Origin: Nectonema munidae
Lineage: Eukaryota > Nematomorpha > Nectonematoida > Nectonematidae
Direction: 5' to 3'
NCBI GenBank assembly: GCA_030549495.1
Contig: JAUIRK010000926.1
Location: 857,501 to 921,500 of the forward strand
DNA length: 64,000 nt
The notes under the pieces: model-generated
Seen by the model: the letters and a program-made list of their open reading frames with translations, nothing else
Databases searched by the model: none
What the model was told of the DNA's origin: nothing
Shown: positions 1 through 12,717 of the stretch, one piece after another
Position numbering within the stretch: the stretch's first letter is position 1
How the letters are laid out: every line of letters starts with the position of its first letter
Translations under genes and position numbers: made by a program

Positions 1-1310
1 ATTAAAAATAAACTTTCCAATTAAGGAAAAAAGCAATAAATTATTATCGAAATTATTTTAACTTATATAAATATTTTTACTAACCTTTTTAAGGTTTTCA
101 CAGACCCTAAATGGCTTTTTAATTATCACAAGCCACTTTAACAGTTCAAAACAGGCAAAACATGGTAATCTTAACCTTAATCCTAAAACTCAAGCCTTTT
201 AAATTCTATTCGTTTTTATTTTTTATTATCCTAGAAAATAAAATTTAAGTTAAAGGGAAACCAAAATATTTGAAAACTTATGATTGATATTTAAAAAAAT
301 AATTCCATACATATTTGAATTATTTTAATAAATAATTTGTAGGTATTGTTACAATTGTCGCACCAATCAAAAAAGTGCGATGCCGAATGAAGAAATAAAA
401 TAAAATATTCAAAGTTGTTTTCTATATGTAAGAAAATTGTTATGATCAATATGAAATACTTATTTGTTTGTTAAAATCATTACAATGATTTATTATAATT
501 TTTTTAATATTTTTTTAAAAAAATTTACGTGTTTTTTAAGACGAAATTTATTCAGCAAAACTGAAAACTTCAATATATTTTTTATAAAAAAACATTTTTT
601 TATCTTTATTCAAGGTAATAGTATGTATGCTGCCTATAATACAATATGAGTTTTTATGCATGCGTTTCCACTTTATTTTATTTGTCATTTCATTCGTTCC
701 AATCATTCAAAAAGTGTATGAATTGTAATATTTTTTGAAATTTCGGGAAATAAAATGGACAGCTAGCATAGAGAAAGAGAATTGGCGATATATTTGTAAA
801 TAGCATTTGATAAGCACTTCATTTTAATATCTTTTGAAGGGAAATATGAGAGCACACGACTTATAGCCTAAAATTCTTACGAAGGTGTATAAGCTTTGTC
901 GTGTTTATCAAGTATTGTATTTTTGTTATCGAGATGTATATGTATGAACATCTTGAATCCTTTTTATTGCCCAAACCCTATTGTGTTCAATAAGCGAAGA
1001 GTTTTCAAGCGGATTCAGCAGTACCTTTGGTTATTGATACAGCGAGTGTAAACATACTCACTTGTATAGACAAACTAATCACTGTTAAAGAAATTAATCA
1101 TTAAGGAAAAACTCATTTTATTATCTTAGAGCCGAAAACCCTAACACAACGTTTCAAACAGGCAAAGATATGAGTTCAAAAGAGAAATTTTACAAGTCAA
1201 CTTATAGATTTATTTGCTTAAACTTAGTTTGTATGGAGAACTCATAAATGTTATATAGGCCTATGCTCTACAAAAAGCCACTCAAAAATATAAGAACGAA
1301 TGAGAAGGGA
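1..1310. other. AT-rich stretch, no gene recognised
   Basis: No open frame here resembles a known protein, and I see no TIR, tandem array or RNA gene. The short open frame near 464-649 is low-complexity AT-rich sequence rich in Phe, Ile and Lys and is not credible. The last few hundred bases may hold more decayed 5' sequence of the LINE that follows. Confidence 0.6.
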
Positions 1311-2290
1311 TGGATTTATGCAGACTTCAATGTTCATGTGGAAAGTAACAACTTTAAACAATAGGTACTTTTCAAAAGCATGGAGTAGGGCGTGTTAAAA
1401 TTTCTTCAATTTTGAAATAACTTTAGAACCGTCTTTGAAAAAGCAAAGATAGACAAGATGACTTGCAGAATTCGAAATAATCAATTTCAAATATACTACA
1501 GAATTTTGGGAAACTAGGAAAGAGAAGAAGTAAAAAAAATGAAGATTTTCAGACAACCAAATTGACTAAAACAGAATGGTGGATGAAGTCTGAAAACAGA
1601 AGCTGCAAGAAGTCGAATACCGAAGGAAGTTTGCTGATGAGGCAAATATTAGACTAGAAAAAAGAATAGCATAAGGGGAAGATAAATTTAGAAACAGTAA
1701 TAAAAGAGCCTAAGAAAACTAAGGGATCAGAGTTTAGGAAAGACATCGGGTAAAGAAAGACCGGGAAGAATGACTTACTGGTGCAACAATGGATGATATA
1801 TCCCCCAAAGAAGTGTGGAAAGCTCTTAGAAAGATGAAAAAGGGTAAAGCAATTGATGCTGACAATTTATGAGATGAAGTTTTGAAGTGTCTTGGATATT
1901 GATATCTTACGTTATTTAACGAAGAACTATATCATTGAAGAAGAAAAAATTCTCAAAAAGAGTTAAAAGTACTCCTATATCTACATTTAAAGGCAAGGGC
2001 GTTGTGATGTCCTGCAAATCATACCGTGGTATAAAGTTTTAGGTCATAGCATGAATATCTATTAAGAGAATAATAATCGATAATAGTCTGGGAATTAGGG
2101 TAAAAATTAGTGATGCACAGTTTGATTTCATTGAGGAGAAGTCAACAAGAAATGCTATTTCCTTCAAGAAAAATACAAAGAAGAGAAGCATAGTTCACAC
2201 AATGTGTTTATAAATTTAGAAAAAGCTTACGATGAAGTACCAAGAGAATTTCTTATTTCCGTATATGAGTGCAGTAAAAGTCATCTGATA
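1311..2290 (+). mobile_element. RTE-like LINE relic (endonuclease and RT fragments)
   Basis: This is a heavily decayed non-LTR retrotransposon. Near 1315 the translation ADFNVHVE resembles the GDFN motif of the APE-type endonuclease. Near 1570 TKTEWWMKSE resembles the linker before the reverse transcriptase (RT). At 1805-1890 PKEVWKALRKMKKGKAIDA matches the start of the RT domain, usually written alxxMkxGKAxGPD. Weaker matches to the following RT blocks (FNEELYH, then a region like LEKAYDRVPRE at 2215-2250) run on to about 2290. Many stops and frame changes interrupt it. The RT wording is closest to RTE-clade elements (family knowledge), but the clade call is inference. The open frame at 2311-2583 just downstream is not recognised. 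Confidence 0.6.
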
Positions 2291-4774
2291 ATAATCATCA
2301 AAGTCGAACAGTGATGAAATTTGCCTCTGAAATGAGTAAACCATTCAATGTGAATGTCTCATATACAACAAGATTCAGCGCTCAGCCCAATTTTATTTAT
2401 CATGCTGAAATATTCTGTAGCAAAAGGTTTACCAAAAAAGGCTCTATGACTAGTGCCCACGACATTTTAACATTATCCTACGGAGAAAAATTTGAAAAAT
2501 GTCAAGAACAAAAATTTGCATTTCTTACAAAAACAGTTAATATGAAAAATATGTTAAAAGTAAAAGTCTCGTTTTCCTACTAAAAAGAAGAAAAACAATC
2601 GCATTTAGAACAAATTTTTTCTAAATTCCTTTTTTTGACATACAAGAATAGTGAATGAAGAACTTTGAGGGCGAAACCGATTACAGGTGGAGAGGCGAAT
2701 AGCACAAACTCCCTTTTATCGATGTGCTTGTATGGATATAGTATGGTACTTAAAAAAAAAGAAAAAAAAAGCTAAGTTTAGAATGATCCTTATATGAAAG
2801 ATAAATACTTTAACAAAGCACATTGTGTAATTCAAACCTATGAGTAACGCGTATCGTGATGAATGTGTTGGAGTGCAAGGTTGGATCAAACATATTACCC
2901 CGAACGAAATGCGGTCATTAATGTAAATTCTTCCGCCTCTCTCAATAATTTTTTTATTGTACAATGCGATTTGAAGGCAATATATTCATTTTAGAATATA
3001 GATTTTCTTTGTATATTTAAGATGTAGTTATCATTAATAACAAATCGGGGGTTTTATCCTTATTTCTGCTAATCTTGATAATGCTCAAAAAGAATAGCTC
3101 ACTTATAATGTCTAAATACATTCTTGATAAAATCTAACAATAAGAATCTAAAGTTTAAATTTCTTGCTGAAAAAGTTATTCTGTTTGCTGCTTCATACAT
3201 GATGCTAACAGTTTTTTCAGGAATAAATATCACTAAATCCAAAAACTTAAGATTAACTTATATTAAACTTTAATGAAACAAAATTCTTGCGCGTGATATA
3301 TTTATCTTTCAAGCCCTTTTTAGTTTGAAGCACAAGCCTTTTACAGATCCGAGGGAGAGCGCGTTCAGTGGACATTTGCAAAGTTAATTATTTTAAAAAA
3401 GATTTACCTGTAAAGTGGTGTTTAACGTTTGGTGTTTGGTTTTTGTGTTTAAAAATGTTAAAACCAACCTTCCCAAAAACAATGAAAGGAAATTTGCATT
3501 TAAACATATTATTTCTTTGCTTTTTTGTTGAAAAATTATTTATAATCTTAAACAACATATAAAATTTCCAACTATTCCGTTTTGTGTTTAGATTTAAACA
3601 AAAAAATTAAACTGTATCGATTTAAATTTTCCATATAGGACAGATAGATGTCATTAAAATACAGAATTATTTTTTATAGCATTAGAGCTTATCTCATGTA
3701 CATCTCAAAAGTGTATCCAGGATGTTTTTAAAATATAAACACTTTATGTGTTGACAGCAGCATCTCAATTAAAAATAACTATCAATTAAGTATCTAAAAT
3801 CTAAAAAGATCTTTTGTTCAGCTTCTATTTTTAGCCTTTGAACTTGATAAAATGACAAAAATTCCAAATTTGACCTAAAAAAATTAAAAAATCATTCGAT
3901 TTATTTCAAACAAATTACATATTTGGAATCAGCGTATCAAACTCTATCAGAATACGTTTTAAAATTTTTGAATTTTCCATTTTTTAAATTTCCGATTTTT
4001 CAGGCCCTTTCAAACGGCCTCAAAATTATGACTTCACATATAATTCAAAAAAAATCAAGTTTTATATATTTTTAGAATCCTCTTATCATTCTGAATACAA
4101 TATTAACTTTATTTTACATTAAATCTTTTATTCAAAAAATTTTCATATATAGTATATGATGTACTTATTTTAGCCAATCAAAAAATTCATTTGCATTAAA
4201 AAATTTTACATTCTCAATATATCCAATTAAATTAATGGCTGGATTGGTTTATTTATTCTTCTCAGGAAAGATAATAAATTTGTATGTTACTGTTTCAAAT
4301 CTCTATTTTTAATAAAATAAGATTCTTTAATAAAGTTGTTTTTTTAATTTATAAATTTTGTATTAGATTTCTAATAATTGATACCTGCTATTGATCATTT
4401 TTAAATAACTAAAGTTTTATTAAGATTTCTTTAAAATCTAAATTATTTTTATAAATTTTATTTTTCAGTAATAGATTTCTATAATCTAAATTATTTAGTT
4501 TATAAATTTTTTTTCTAAACTATTACTTTTAATTTTTAAGTATTAAGAGATTTCAATAGATTTAAATCTTTTTTTTTTATTATAGATAGATCTTTCTACT
4601 TTTGATAAGGTTTTTTAAATTTTATATAGATTACATATAATTTATTTATATTGTCTGCTTTAATTTATTTTTAATGATAATCTAATTGCTAATTCTATAG
4701 ATTTAGTACGATTTTAATTTAAATAAATAGATCTTTCTACTATGTTTTTTAGATTTTATCTACTAAATTGTCGC
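2291..4774. other. AT-rich stretch, no gene recognised
   Basis: An open frame at 2311-2583 (90 codons) matches no family I know; it might be unrecognised 3' LINE sequence. The rest is AT-rich, becoming nearly pure A/T between about 4300 and 4770, with no TIR or gene. Confidence 0.5.
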
Positions 4775-5256
4775 CTATTAATGATCTTTACGTGTACTAA
4801 GGATGATATTCGGGGATATAAACGATTGTTAGAGGTACTAATGATGTTTACAGTGGTACAAATGATCTATATGGGTACTAATGATCTTTACGGGTTCTAA
4901 TGATCTTTATGGGTTCCTTAAGTTGATCTATAATCACGGTACCGATGATCTTTGAGAACACCTAGAATCATGGGGGTAGCAATTATCTTTCACAGGACCT
5001 AGAATCACAGTACCAATGATCTTTAACAGGACCAAGTTAATGGGGTACCACTGATCTTTATTAGGAACTAGAATCACAGTACCAATCATCTTTAACAGGA
5101 CCTAGAATCACTGGGGTACCGATGATCTTTAACAGGACCTAGAATCACGGGGGTACCGATGATCTTTAACAGGATCAAGAATTACGGGAGTACCAATGAT
5201 CTTTAATAGGACATAGATTAAAGGTACCCATGATCTTTAAGTGGACCTAGAAAAAC
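4775..5256. repeat. minisatellite, about 37-bp unit with a shorter-unit flank
   Basis: From about 4920 to 5255 the sequence repeats a unit of about 37 bp built from GGTACCGATGATCTTTAA and CAGGACCTAGAATCACGGG, roughly nine degenerate copies. From 4775 to 4920 the related shorter phrase GATCTTTACGGGTACTAAT recurs about every 20 bp, so the longer unit probably grew from the shorter one. The units carry KpnI-like GGTACC cores. There is no coding potential. Confidence 0.85.
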
Positions 5257-5819
5257 AAGCTTATATTAGTTATAGATAATAAATGTTTTGCTTTTGTTTT
5301 AAATTCCAAGGTACAGTAAAACGATACAGAACCTACTAGATAAAGGAGAAATTTACAAAGAATTCGACAGATTTGTTTAAGAAAGGGCTTATCATCTTCT
5401 TTCATTGAATAATATAAATAATAAAACTTATTACTATGAATTTTTTTATAAATATCTCGTATTTTTTTTGGCTAATTTTAATGATTTCATTTTTTTGTTA
5501 GTATGGCTGAACTGCTTAATGGCACTCACGATTAGTTCCATGGAATGAATTATAAAATTATTCACAAACTTAATATTTCATGATCCTTTTTTATGTTATT
5601 CAAAACTTGTTATGAATAAACAAAAATTTTTTATAGACAACGGCGATACAATCCTATATGAAAAATGAAGAAATATGAAGAGTAGTATAGCAAAACAGCC
5701 ATACTACCAAAAAAGATCCCATAACTTTTGTAAAATTTCTAAGAAATGAAGGTCAAAATATTCAATTAAAACACAAAATACTTAATTGGATATGTGCTTA
5801 GAACCTCATCACAACATTT

Positions 5820-5969
5820 TAGAACACTTTTTATCAAAACGGAATATTTTGGAACACCTAAAATTTAAACATTTTTTTTCTGAACGCGTTTAGATAAAAA
5901 GTGTTTCTAAAAACGGACACTTTTTGTGTTTAAAAATGCGTTTATAAGTTAAACAGATTTTTTACAGTG
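5820..5969. mobile_element. solo CACTA-type terminal fragment
   Basis: The stretch ends in TTTTTTACAGTG, the reverse complement of a CACTGTAAAAAA terminus. It carries subterminal phrases (AACGCGTTTA, GTGTTTAAAAATGCG) like those inside the 3' end of the CACTA element at 13.5-17.8 kb. No matching left end was found, so this looks like a truncated end or a decayed MITE. Confidence 0.45.
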
Positions 5970-6096
5970 TAGTCAGGAAACTTTTACCCGAGCTTAAAAT
6001 TTCTCTAATAAATAAATTTATATGACTAATTATGCACTATCTAATATCTATCTACGCAGATAACTATGTAAATTCTTACTAAAACCAATAAATTAA

Positions 6097-6226
6097 CCCA
6101 TTTACGATCAATGTTCCTATTTTGGAACATAAGTAATTTCATCTTCGTCTGCTTTTTTCAATGACTTTGAATATAAATCGTCTGCGTTTTTTTAGATATC
6201 GTCTGCTTTGCTTGGTCTTAAATGGG
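6097..6226 (+). mobile_element. TTAA-flanked MITE, family A (copy 1)
   Basis: A 130-bp element lies between TTAA at 6093-6096 and TTAA at 6227-6230. Its ends are CCCATTTACGA and TCTTAAATGGG. TTAA target duplications with CCC/GGG termini are the signature of piggyBac-superfamily non-autonomous elements (family knowledge). Internally it carries ATCGTCTGCG and GATATCGTCTGC. It shares its right TTAA with the next element. Confidence 0.75.
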
Positions 6227-6230
6227 TTAA

Positions 6231-6359
6231 CCCGTTAACGACCAGAATAATCAGACGATATCTAATGTAAAGCAGAAGATTTGTATTAAAGAGCTTTGAT
6301 AAACGCAGACGATTTTATTTTTGTAAAGTCGACTATAGTCGACTCTGGGCGTTAACCCG
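6231..6359 (+). mobile_element. TTAA-flanked MITE, family B (copy 1)
   Basis: The element begins CCCGTTAACGACCAGAATAA directly after the TTAA that closes the preceding family-A copy and runs to TTAA at 6360-6363. Internal landmarks are CAGACGATATCTAATG, CGCAGACGATTTTA and the palindrome GTCGACTATAGTCGAC. Its right terminus reads GCGTTAACCCG, where the 45-kb copy has GCGTTAACGGG. Confidence 0.7.
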
Positions 6360-6477
6360 TTAATTAACTAATTTTATAAATAAATACATAAAAATTAATT
6401 AACTACACAACAAACAAACTTATTTAAAATAAAAAAATATTGTTTTTAGTAAAAATTTTATAAAATTATATATTCGA

Positions 6478-7468
6478 TTTATAAGTGGAATCACACAAGG
6501 TTCAGTATTAAGACCGATATTCTTTTCTATATATTCATGAATGATATAAGTGAAAATTTGAAATCAAATGTAAAAATTTATGCTGATGATATTAAATTAT
6601 TCAAGGGTTCTAGTGGTGATGGCAAAAAAAAGTTATAAGAAGATTTATATAAAATATATAAATGGAGTAGAGAATGGGATTTGCAACTCAATATTAACAA
6701 GTGCTGTCACCTTCAAGTTGGAAAAACTGATGAGACTAATTTTTATATAGGTGGAACTATAAACCTAATCAAGTTGAAAAACACATTGATTTAGGATTAA
6801 TTGTTGATTCAAAATTTTGTTTTTCTAATCATGTTTGTCATGTTGTAAAGAAAGCTTTCTCTATATTACACATGTTAAACAATTCTTTTGTGTTATCTGA
6901 CATTGAAGTTTCTCTCCATCTGTTCAAATCTTTAGTCAGGGCTGTTTTAGAATATTGAAATGTGATTTTTGGAAATTCTTCAATCATGAAAATCAGAAAA
7001 ATAGAAAACGTTCAGAGAGTATTTACAAAACAATTGAAAGAAATGAAAAGTTTATGTTACATTAGAAGATTGGAGAAAATTAATCTTCCTTCTTTGTATT
7101 ACAGAAGCGGAATGAAATGATTACTTATTTAATATTGTGAAAGGAAACATGAACATTGACGAGAATGTATTGCCTGGTTACTCAAAGAGAATTTCCAGAT
7201 CACATTCCCTGAAATTTAAACCTAATTCTTACCAAAGAAATTATAGACAACACTATTTAACACAAAAAGCATATAATCACTGGAATGCCTTGCCAAATGA
7301 AGTTGTTGATTCCTTGAATATAAATATTTTCGAAAGAAAGCTTAATGAATTTTGGAAAGATAAAAGATATCTCATTATTTGATTGATTTCTATTTTATTT
7401 GTATTATATTTGATGCAATTCACATAGGCGATTATCCTTTTTACATTACACTTATGTTATGTTATGTT
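6478..7468 (+). mobile_element. CR1/Jockey-like LINE, 5'-truncated 3' half
   Basis: The start matches the RT block SGI(P/T)QGSVL(G/R)PI. Next come a YADDIKLF-like catalytic box near 6575-6600 (read here as YADDIKLF with one frame change), a W..W.LQLNINKC block near 6660-6705, and a C-terminal region ending in WNALPNEVVDSLNINIFERK at 7282-7350. The last open piece spans 7137-7382. A 3' UTR of about 70 bp follows, ending in tandem TTATG units at 7452-7468, a microsatellite-like tail typical of CR1/Jockey-group 3' ends (family knowledge). Frame changes and stops are present. A near-identical 3' end lies at 43.26-43.66 kb on the other strand. Confidence 0.8.
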
Positions 7469-9828
7469 TAAAAGATTTTTCATATTTTTGACTTAAAAAA
7501 TGTCTTAAATATTATTTTGTGTCATTTTCTGTTTATGTAGCCAAATAATACAAAATTTCATTTTCATTTGCAAAATGTCAATTGGGAAATCTTCTTACTA
7601 TCTCTCCACCCAAATAGCTAACCTCTCTATCTAACTACCTTCTTATCTATAACTAATTGACTAACTAAATAGAGAACTAATTTACTATTTACATAACTAA
7701 TTGACAGCTTACTTATAATCAATTTTAGAATAGATAAAAATGTTTATGATTGGTAAATGTTGTTTTCTACAATTATTGAGTAAATAATTTAGTAATAAAA
7801 CCTCTGCACTTTTGGTAATGGAAAAACGAAAAATAACAGCCAAAAGCATTGCTCGTGCCAATCATATAGAATATGCTTTTGAAACTCACTATAACAGAAA
7901 TTTATTTAAATTTCAAAATGGATGTACACAAATGTTATTTTATTTTTAAAAGTAATTAAAAAATTTTCATAATTATAAATAATGCAGTTACATTAAATTT
8001 TTAATTTTGTCTTTCAAAACCCTTCTCTCTACCCCTTTTTCTTTCCATCTTAATATATAAAAAAGAAATAAACCTTGAAACGAAGTCTACTTATATTAGT
8101 TGATACTCAAAATTTGGACCCATTTTCAAGAGTGTCTTTGGTTATTTTGGGTGTGGTAAAGAGGTTAATTCATTTTAACATATGATAATCTGTACTGATA
8201 AACAAAAAAATGTTTTCAAAAATAGGAGTTACCTAGCATTACAAATAAACACTTCCATTCTTTCTCATCTTCAAATATAGTTGTAACAAAAATCAACCTT
8301 TATTTTTTGCCTATATAAACGTGTTCGTGTTATCGTGTATTTGTCCACGTTCCACACTTGGCTCTAGGAGAGCAAGAGGTGACCTTTGACGAGATTAGGA
8401 CAAATTTGATTTAAACTCAAAATTTGATTTAAGTGTAAAAACATACAATATATTTAAATAGAACAAGCACACAACTTTAATTTTTGTAATCCATATGAAA
8501 ATATATTCGCTTATAAATATATAACTGAGATATCTATTGTTCTTTTCCTTCAATTCAAAAACTTTCAACTTTTGAAGCCTGATGAAAAGTAATCATTTTT
8601 CAGAGAGCCGTGTGTTCATGAAGGCTGGAGTAAATGAGTGAATGAGACTATTTTCAAGTATAAATACGATATGAGATGGGTACAATTCCTTTTTAGGAAA
8701 AATTTTTTCCTTGTGCCAGCTCCAATTTTTTCTCGGCTAGCTAACTTCTAATCATTTCCGACAGTTCCTAGGCCAATCAATTGTATCTAGTGGTAGTATA
8801 CAATTCAAAATGAAGGACGATTACATTTGGGTCCAAAAACGTAACTATGAATGACAAATTCCCGAAAACTAAAATCCCCGCTACGAAAATCTCAGAAAAA
8901 ACAAAATTTCCGCTTCCAAAGTTTCTGAAAACTAAAGTCACTGCCACCTTAGTTTTCGTGTATTTTGGTAGGAACGATTTTGGGTTTTGGAGATTTTGAC
9001 TAGATACCCTTAAAAAGCTAACATCTACTATGATCTGTGTATTCTCAAATTTTTCTAGATTACGTTCTGAATCCAAAGACTTAGAGGGCTCGTGATAAAT
9101 TAGCACTTTCATCTAAGTCTAATTGAAATGATTTGCTATATTTAAGAATTGGAATAACTTTTTGAAATTGAATTTTTATGCTTAAAGAAGATATAGGTTT
9201 CATTGCTTCGAGTTTTTTAAAAAAAAAACATAAAATAATTAAGTACTGTTATGAATAACCATTAAATGCCTATTATATAGTGCTTGCAAATATGGTAGGA
9301 CATTTAGGTTGATGTATGCATGTTTGGGCTGTAGTTGAACGAAAAGAGGTGATTAAACATTTTTTCGAAATTTTTAAGATAAATAACTAATAAAAAATTA
9401 TTTTCCTTGCTTCCTTAGTTTCTTATGTCCTATAACCAAGATGAGGCGGCACACATGGTAAAGTAGCATAAATACAATCTTACATTTCACTTTCCACCTC
9501 GTTGGCTTTGAATCAACACGTTTGCAATGAGGGAAAAATGGAGTGTGAGTCGGATGGGGAAAATTGAGAGCGTAAAACAAATCTACAATTTGAAAAGAAA
9601 GTTGTGCCAAAGTAGAAAAACATTTTCGTTTTTAAAGAGAAGGCTTGTAAAAATGCGTATGCAAATGGTGAGTAAAAAGGATTGCGATTACAACGATTAA
9701 TCAAGTTTATGCAAACGAATAATGGCCTCTTCCTGCTTCCCCCTTCAACCATGTCCTCCTCTGTTTCTCCAATGCTGAGTTTGTCTGAAACTTCTTTCTG
9801 TAGAGGGGCTCCTCATCATGATGAAGGA

Positions 9829-9861
<33 letters not shown>

Positions 9862-10324
9862 GTTTCGTTGAAATAACAACGAAGAATAATGAATGAGAAA
9901 ATATGCTTCCTACAGTATTAGAAGAAGTAATAGTACTTTCATTATCCATAATATGCATAATGGTAATAATAATAATAGTATTATCCATTACAATAATATT
10001 GTATCAGAGTGAGGCTCTTCTTTGTACATGCTATATAAAGTAAATATCTGAGAATTTCTTGCAAAGAAAAACTAATTAATTACTTTTCTAAAATATGGCA
10101 TCATTTTTTCATTGAAGAATTTTGAGTATGCGAAATGATTCCTATATGAAACAAAAGAACACTGCTTCAAAGCCAGATTAAAATAATGCTTACTTTGGGC
10201 TCAGAAAAATTGTTTACAAATCAGTGAATGAGTGCAGGACTTTTAGTACCTAAGCTTGAGTATGGAACATCTTGAACTTTAGTCCTGTGAAATGAATCGA
10301 AAGATAATAAATATAAACAAATTT
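7469..10324. other. intergenic stretch, no gene recognised
   Basis: Mostly AT-rich. At 8840-8960 there is a degenerate run of phrases like CCCGAAAACTAAAATCCCCG, similar in style to the arms of the fold-back element at 26.85 kb, but no flanking duplication was found. A TATA-like CTATATAAACG at 8320 stands alone upstream of no recognisable gene. Around 9.4-9.9 kb G+C is higher, and an open frame at 9682-9876 ends in Asp codons encoded by (GAT)n; I do not believe it is a gene. Confidence 0.5.
9829..9861 (+). repeat. (GAT)n microsatellite, short
   Basis: About ten perfect GAT triplets, the shortest of three GAT/ATC tracts in the window (the others are near 49-51 kb and 56.1-56.5 kb). Confidence 0.95.
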
Positions 10325-11740
10325 TTAACATAACCTAACATATTTATTTGAACAAAATATAGGTCAATGCTTGTAAAATTTGCATCTTAAAACTATTAAG
10401 GAATAAAATAAAATCTTCTAGACTGCCAAAATTTATTAAGATTATTCTTGAAATCATTGACTGTGAGAGAATTAACAACTTCTTCCATCAAAGAATTTCA
10501 ATTACCAAAGACTCTTTGTGTTAAATAAGTTTGAAGGTTATTACTTTGAAAACATTCAGATTTAAACTTAAAAATGCGATCTGGAAATTCTTGCTGAGAT
10601 CTCAGGTATAACATTTTCTTTTATGATCATATTTTTCTTTATAATGTTTAGCATAGTGATGATTTCATTTTTTTATTCCGTAATGAAGTGAAGGTGAGCT
10701 TAAAATGTTTGTGAGTATGAAACATTTCTCATATCATGCAAACTTTTAGTAAGAATCTTTTGAACTTTTTCAATTTTTTTTCACATTACTTACATAATAA
10801 CTACCATAAATCACGTTTCCATATTCAAGAATTGGTCTTATCAAAGACTTGAAAAGATAGTCAGCAACATCAAAATTGGATAATACGAAGGTGTTTTTCA
10901 ACATATATATCGTAGAATATGCTTTTTTCACAACAGTTGAAACATGTGTATTAAAATTAAACTTTTAATCGATTATCAATCCTAGGTAATTTTGTTTTTA
11001 GCTTTCGAATAGGGCCAGACCACCTAAGAAGAAAGTATCATTATTAGATTAGCCAATTTGAAGTTTTGCTATACTTGTTTAAATTAAAGCCCAAATCCCA
11101 CTGTATAGACCATTCATACAAGGAATATAAATCGTTCTGTAAAGATACATGTGAACTTACATCCGAAATCCTGAATATTTTGATGTCATCTGCAAAAACT
11201 TTCAAGAAGTTGAATCACTTGTAACATCGTTGATAAAAATTGTGAAAAACAAAGGTCCTAATACAGAACCTTGTGGTATTCCACTAACAATTACAGCATT
11301 ACTTTATATAAGTCCATTTAAACCCACTAAAATTTTCTATTTGTTTAAAATGTAGTCTTTTAGCCAAGATAGAAGGTTTCCAACGATTTGAAAAGATTCT
11401 AGTTTTAGGATAAGTCTTTTATGAGGAACCCTATCAAAGGCTTTTTGGAAGTCTAAGTAGAGTACATTAATAGTCCTTCTTTTATTCAATGATAGAGTTA
11501 CTTCATTGGAAAATTCAATTAAGGCAGAGATCGTCGATTTTTTGGAAAGGAAATCATGTTGATGGGTTGGTATGAATTTGCAATTTACAAGATGATTAAT
11601 ATGATTAATAATTTTATCTTTGATAATTGACTCAAAAACCTTGAACACTGCAGAATTCACGGAAATAGTTCTGTAGTTTGATAGCAATTTCCTGTCTCCT
11701 TTTTTAAACCGGGGTTATACAACTCAATTTCCAATTATCA
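10325..11740 (-). mobile_element. CR1/Jockey-like LINE, 5'-truncated, antisense
   Basis: On the minus strand an open piece at 11687-11337 (116 codons) is a clear reverse-transcriptase segment: YRTISVNSAVFKVFESIIKD, later STISALIEFSNEV and LYLDFQKAFDRVPHKRL, which is the conserved fingers/palm start of non-LTR RTs. Further along the minus strand come a GIPQGSVLGPL-like block (about 11285-11255), a FADDIKIF-like box (about 11190) and VVKKAYSTIYMLKNTF (about 10930-10885), homologous to the same region of the 6.5-kb copy. The 3' end is near 10325, in CATAACCTAACAT. The reading frame is broken outside the 116-codon piece. It is the same clade as the 6.5- and 43.3-kb copies but a more diverged subfamily. 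Confidence 0.8.
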
Positions 11741-11963
11741 AGAAGTCTTTAAATAAAAAAAAATATGTTCGCCTGCATAAATGTTTTTTTAATACAACAT
11801 ATGCTTTACATGGATATCATCTGATTATTTTGGTTATTAACCAGAACAAATTAACTGTCTTATTAATTAGCCAATTAACCTCTTTATTTTTGATAAGGAT
11901 TCTTTATTATATTTTAACAAAGGTTTTTAAATTAATTATAATATTTAGAAATTTTTCACTTAA

Positions 11964-12090
11964 CCCATTTACCAATGTTCCTATTTTGGAACATAACTGA
12001 TTTCATCTTCGTCTGCTTTTTTCAATGACTTTGAATATAAATCGTCTGCGTTTTTTTAGATATCGTCTGCTTTGCTTGACCTTAAATGGG
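11964..12090 (+). mobile_element. TTAA-flanked MITE, family A (copy 2)
   Basis: The 127-bp element has TTAA at 11960-11963 and 12091-12094 and ends CCCATTTACC and CCTTAAATGGG. It is nearly identical to copy 1 over its length, including ATCGTCTGCG and GATATCGTCTGC, so the two copies are probably of similar, fairly recent age. Confidence 0.8.
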
Positions 12091-12282
12091 TTAAGCCGTA
12101 ATACAAAGACACAAAAGTGTATATCCTAATCAATATTCAATTGATTTATTTAAATTTAATAAATATTTGATTGGATTATTTAAATTTCAAGTAGCAATTA
12201 TCTTCATGTTTCTTAAAGTATTTTACAATATAACATCTTCAATCAATCTAAAAATTTTCTGAGAACAAAAAGTTATTTTTTA

Positions 12283-12490
12283 GGACGTGAGTAAGGTTGG
12301 TTAGATACTGCGTTTCGATAACTCAATGTCTTGGGTTCGATCCATCCCTATCAAGACTACTTTCCTCATAGTTGGATAAAAGCGTCGCAATTGTGCCTTC
12401 TCGATGAAAACACCCCACGGTAGCTTTGCCTTTACCTTATTAGTATCATAGTGATCTACAATCTTTTATAAGTTTGTTCGCCGATGAAGG
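12283..12490 (+). mobile_element. tRNA-like SINE
   Basis: A polymerase III box-A-like stretch (GTAAGGTTGGTTAGATACTG, from about 12292) is followed by a good box B, GGGTTCGATCC at 12334-12344. A body follows containing GCAATTGTGCCTTCTCGATG and AAAACACCCCACGG. The same body recurs at 28.73-28.80 kb in reverse orientation, so this is a dispersed repeat and not a host tRNA gene. The 3' boundary is approximate. Confidence 0.65.
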
Positions 12491-12717
12491 CTTGTGAATT
12501 CTGTCAATCACACAATCATGCAAACACATATTTACTTCAAAAACCATTTATTTCCGTGGAATGATACATAAAATTGCAAAAAAATATTTTCAACTAAAAA
12601 ATTATTTATGTGAGTTAGATTTTTTGCTTAGTTTAAGTTAAAAAAAAAATAAAATTTGGCATGGTTATGATTTTATAAATTTAAAATATTCTAATAACTA
12701 GCTCTATCCACTAGATC

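Noticed and set aside
2311-2583. 90-codon open frame as a host gene
   Set aside because: It lies directly behind a LINE relic, has no recognised family and shows no supporting context.
4920-5256. Repeats with short variable segments that could look like a CRISPR array
   Set aside because: The whole unit is degenerate, with no constant repeat plus unique spacer pattern; it is a minisatellite.
8300-8400. Core promoter at CTATATAAACG
   Set aside because: TATA-like words are expected by chance in such AT-rich DNA, and no gene follows.
9682-9876. 64-codon open frame with an Asp-rich tail
   Set aside because: The acidic tail is the (GAT)n microsatellite, and the rest has no family match or supporting splice or promoter signal.
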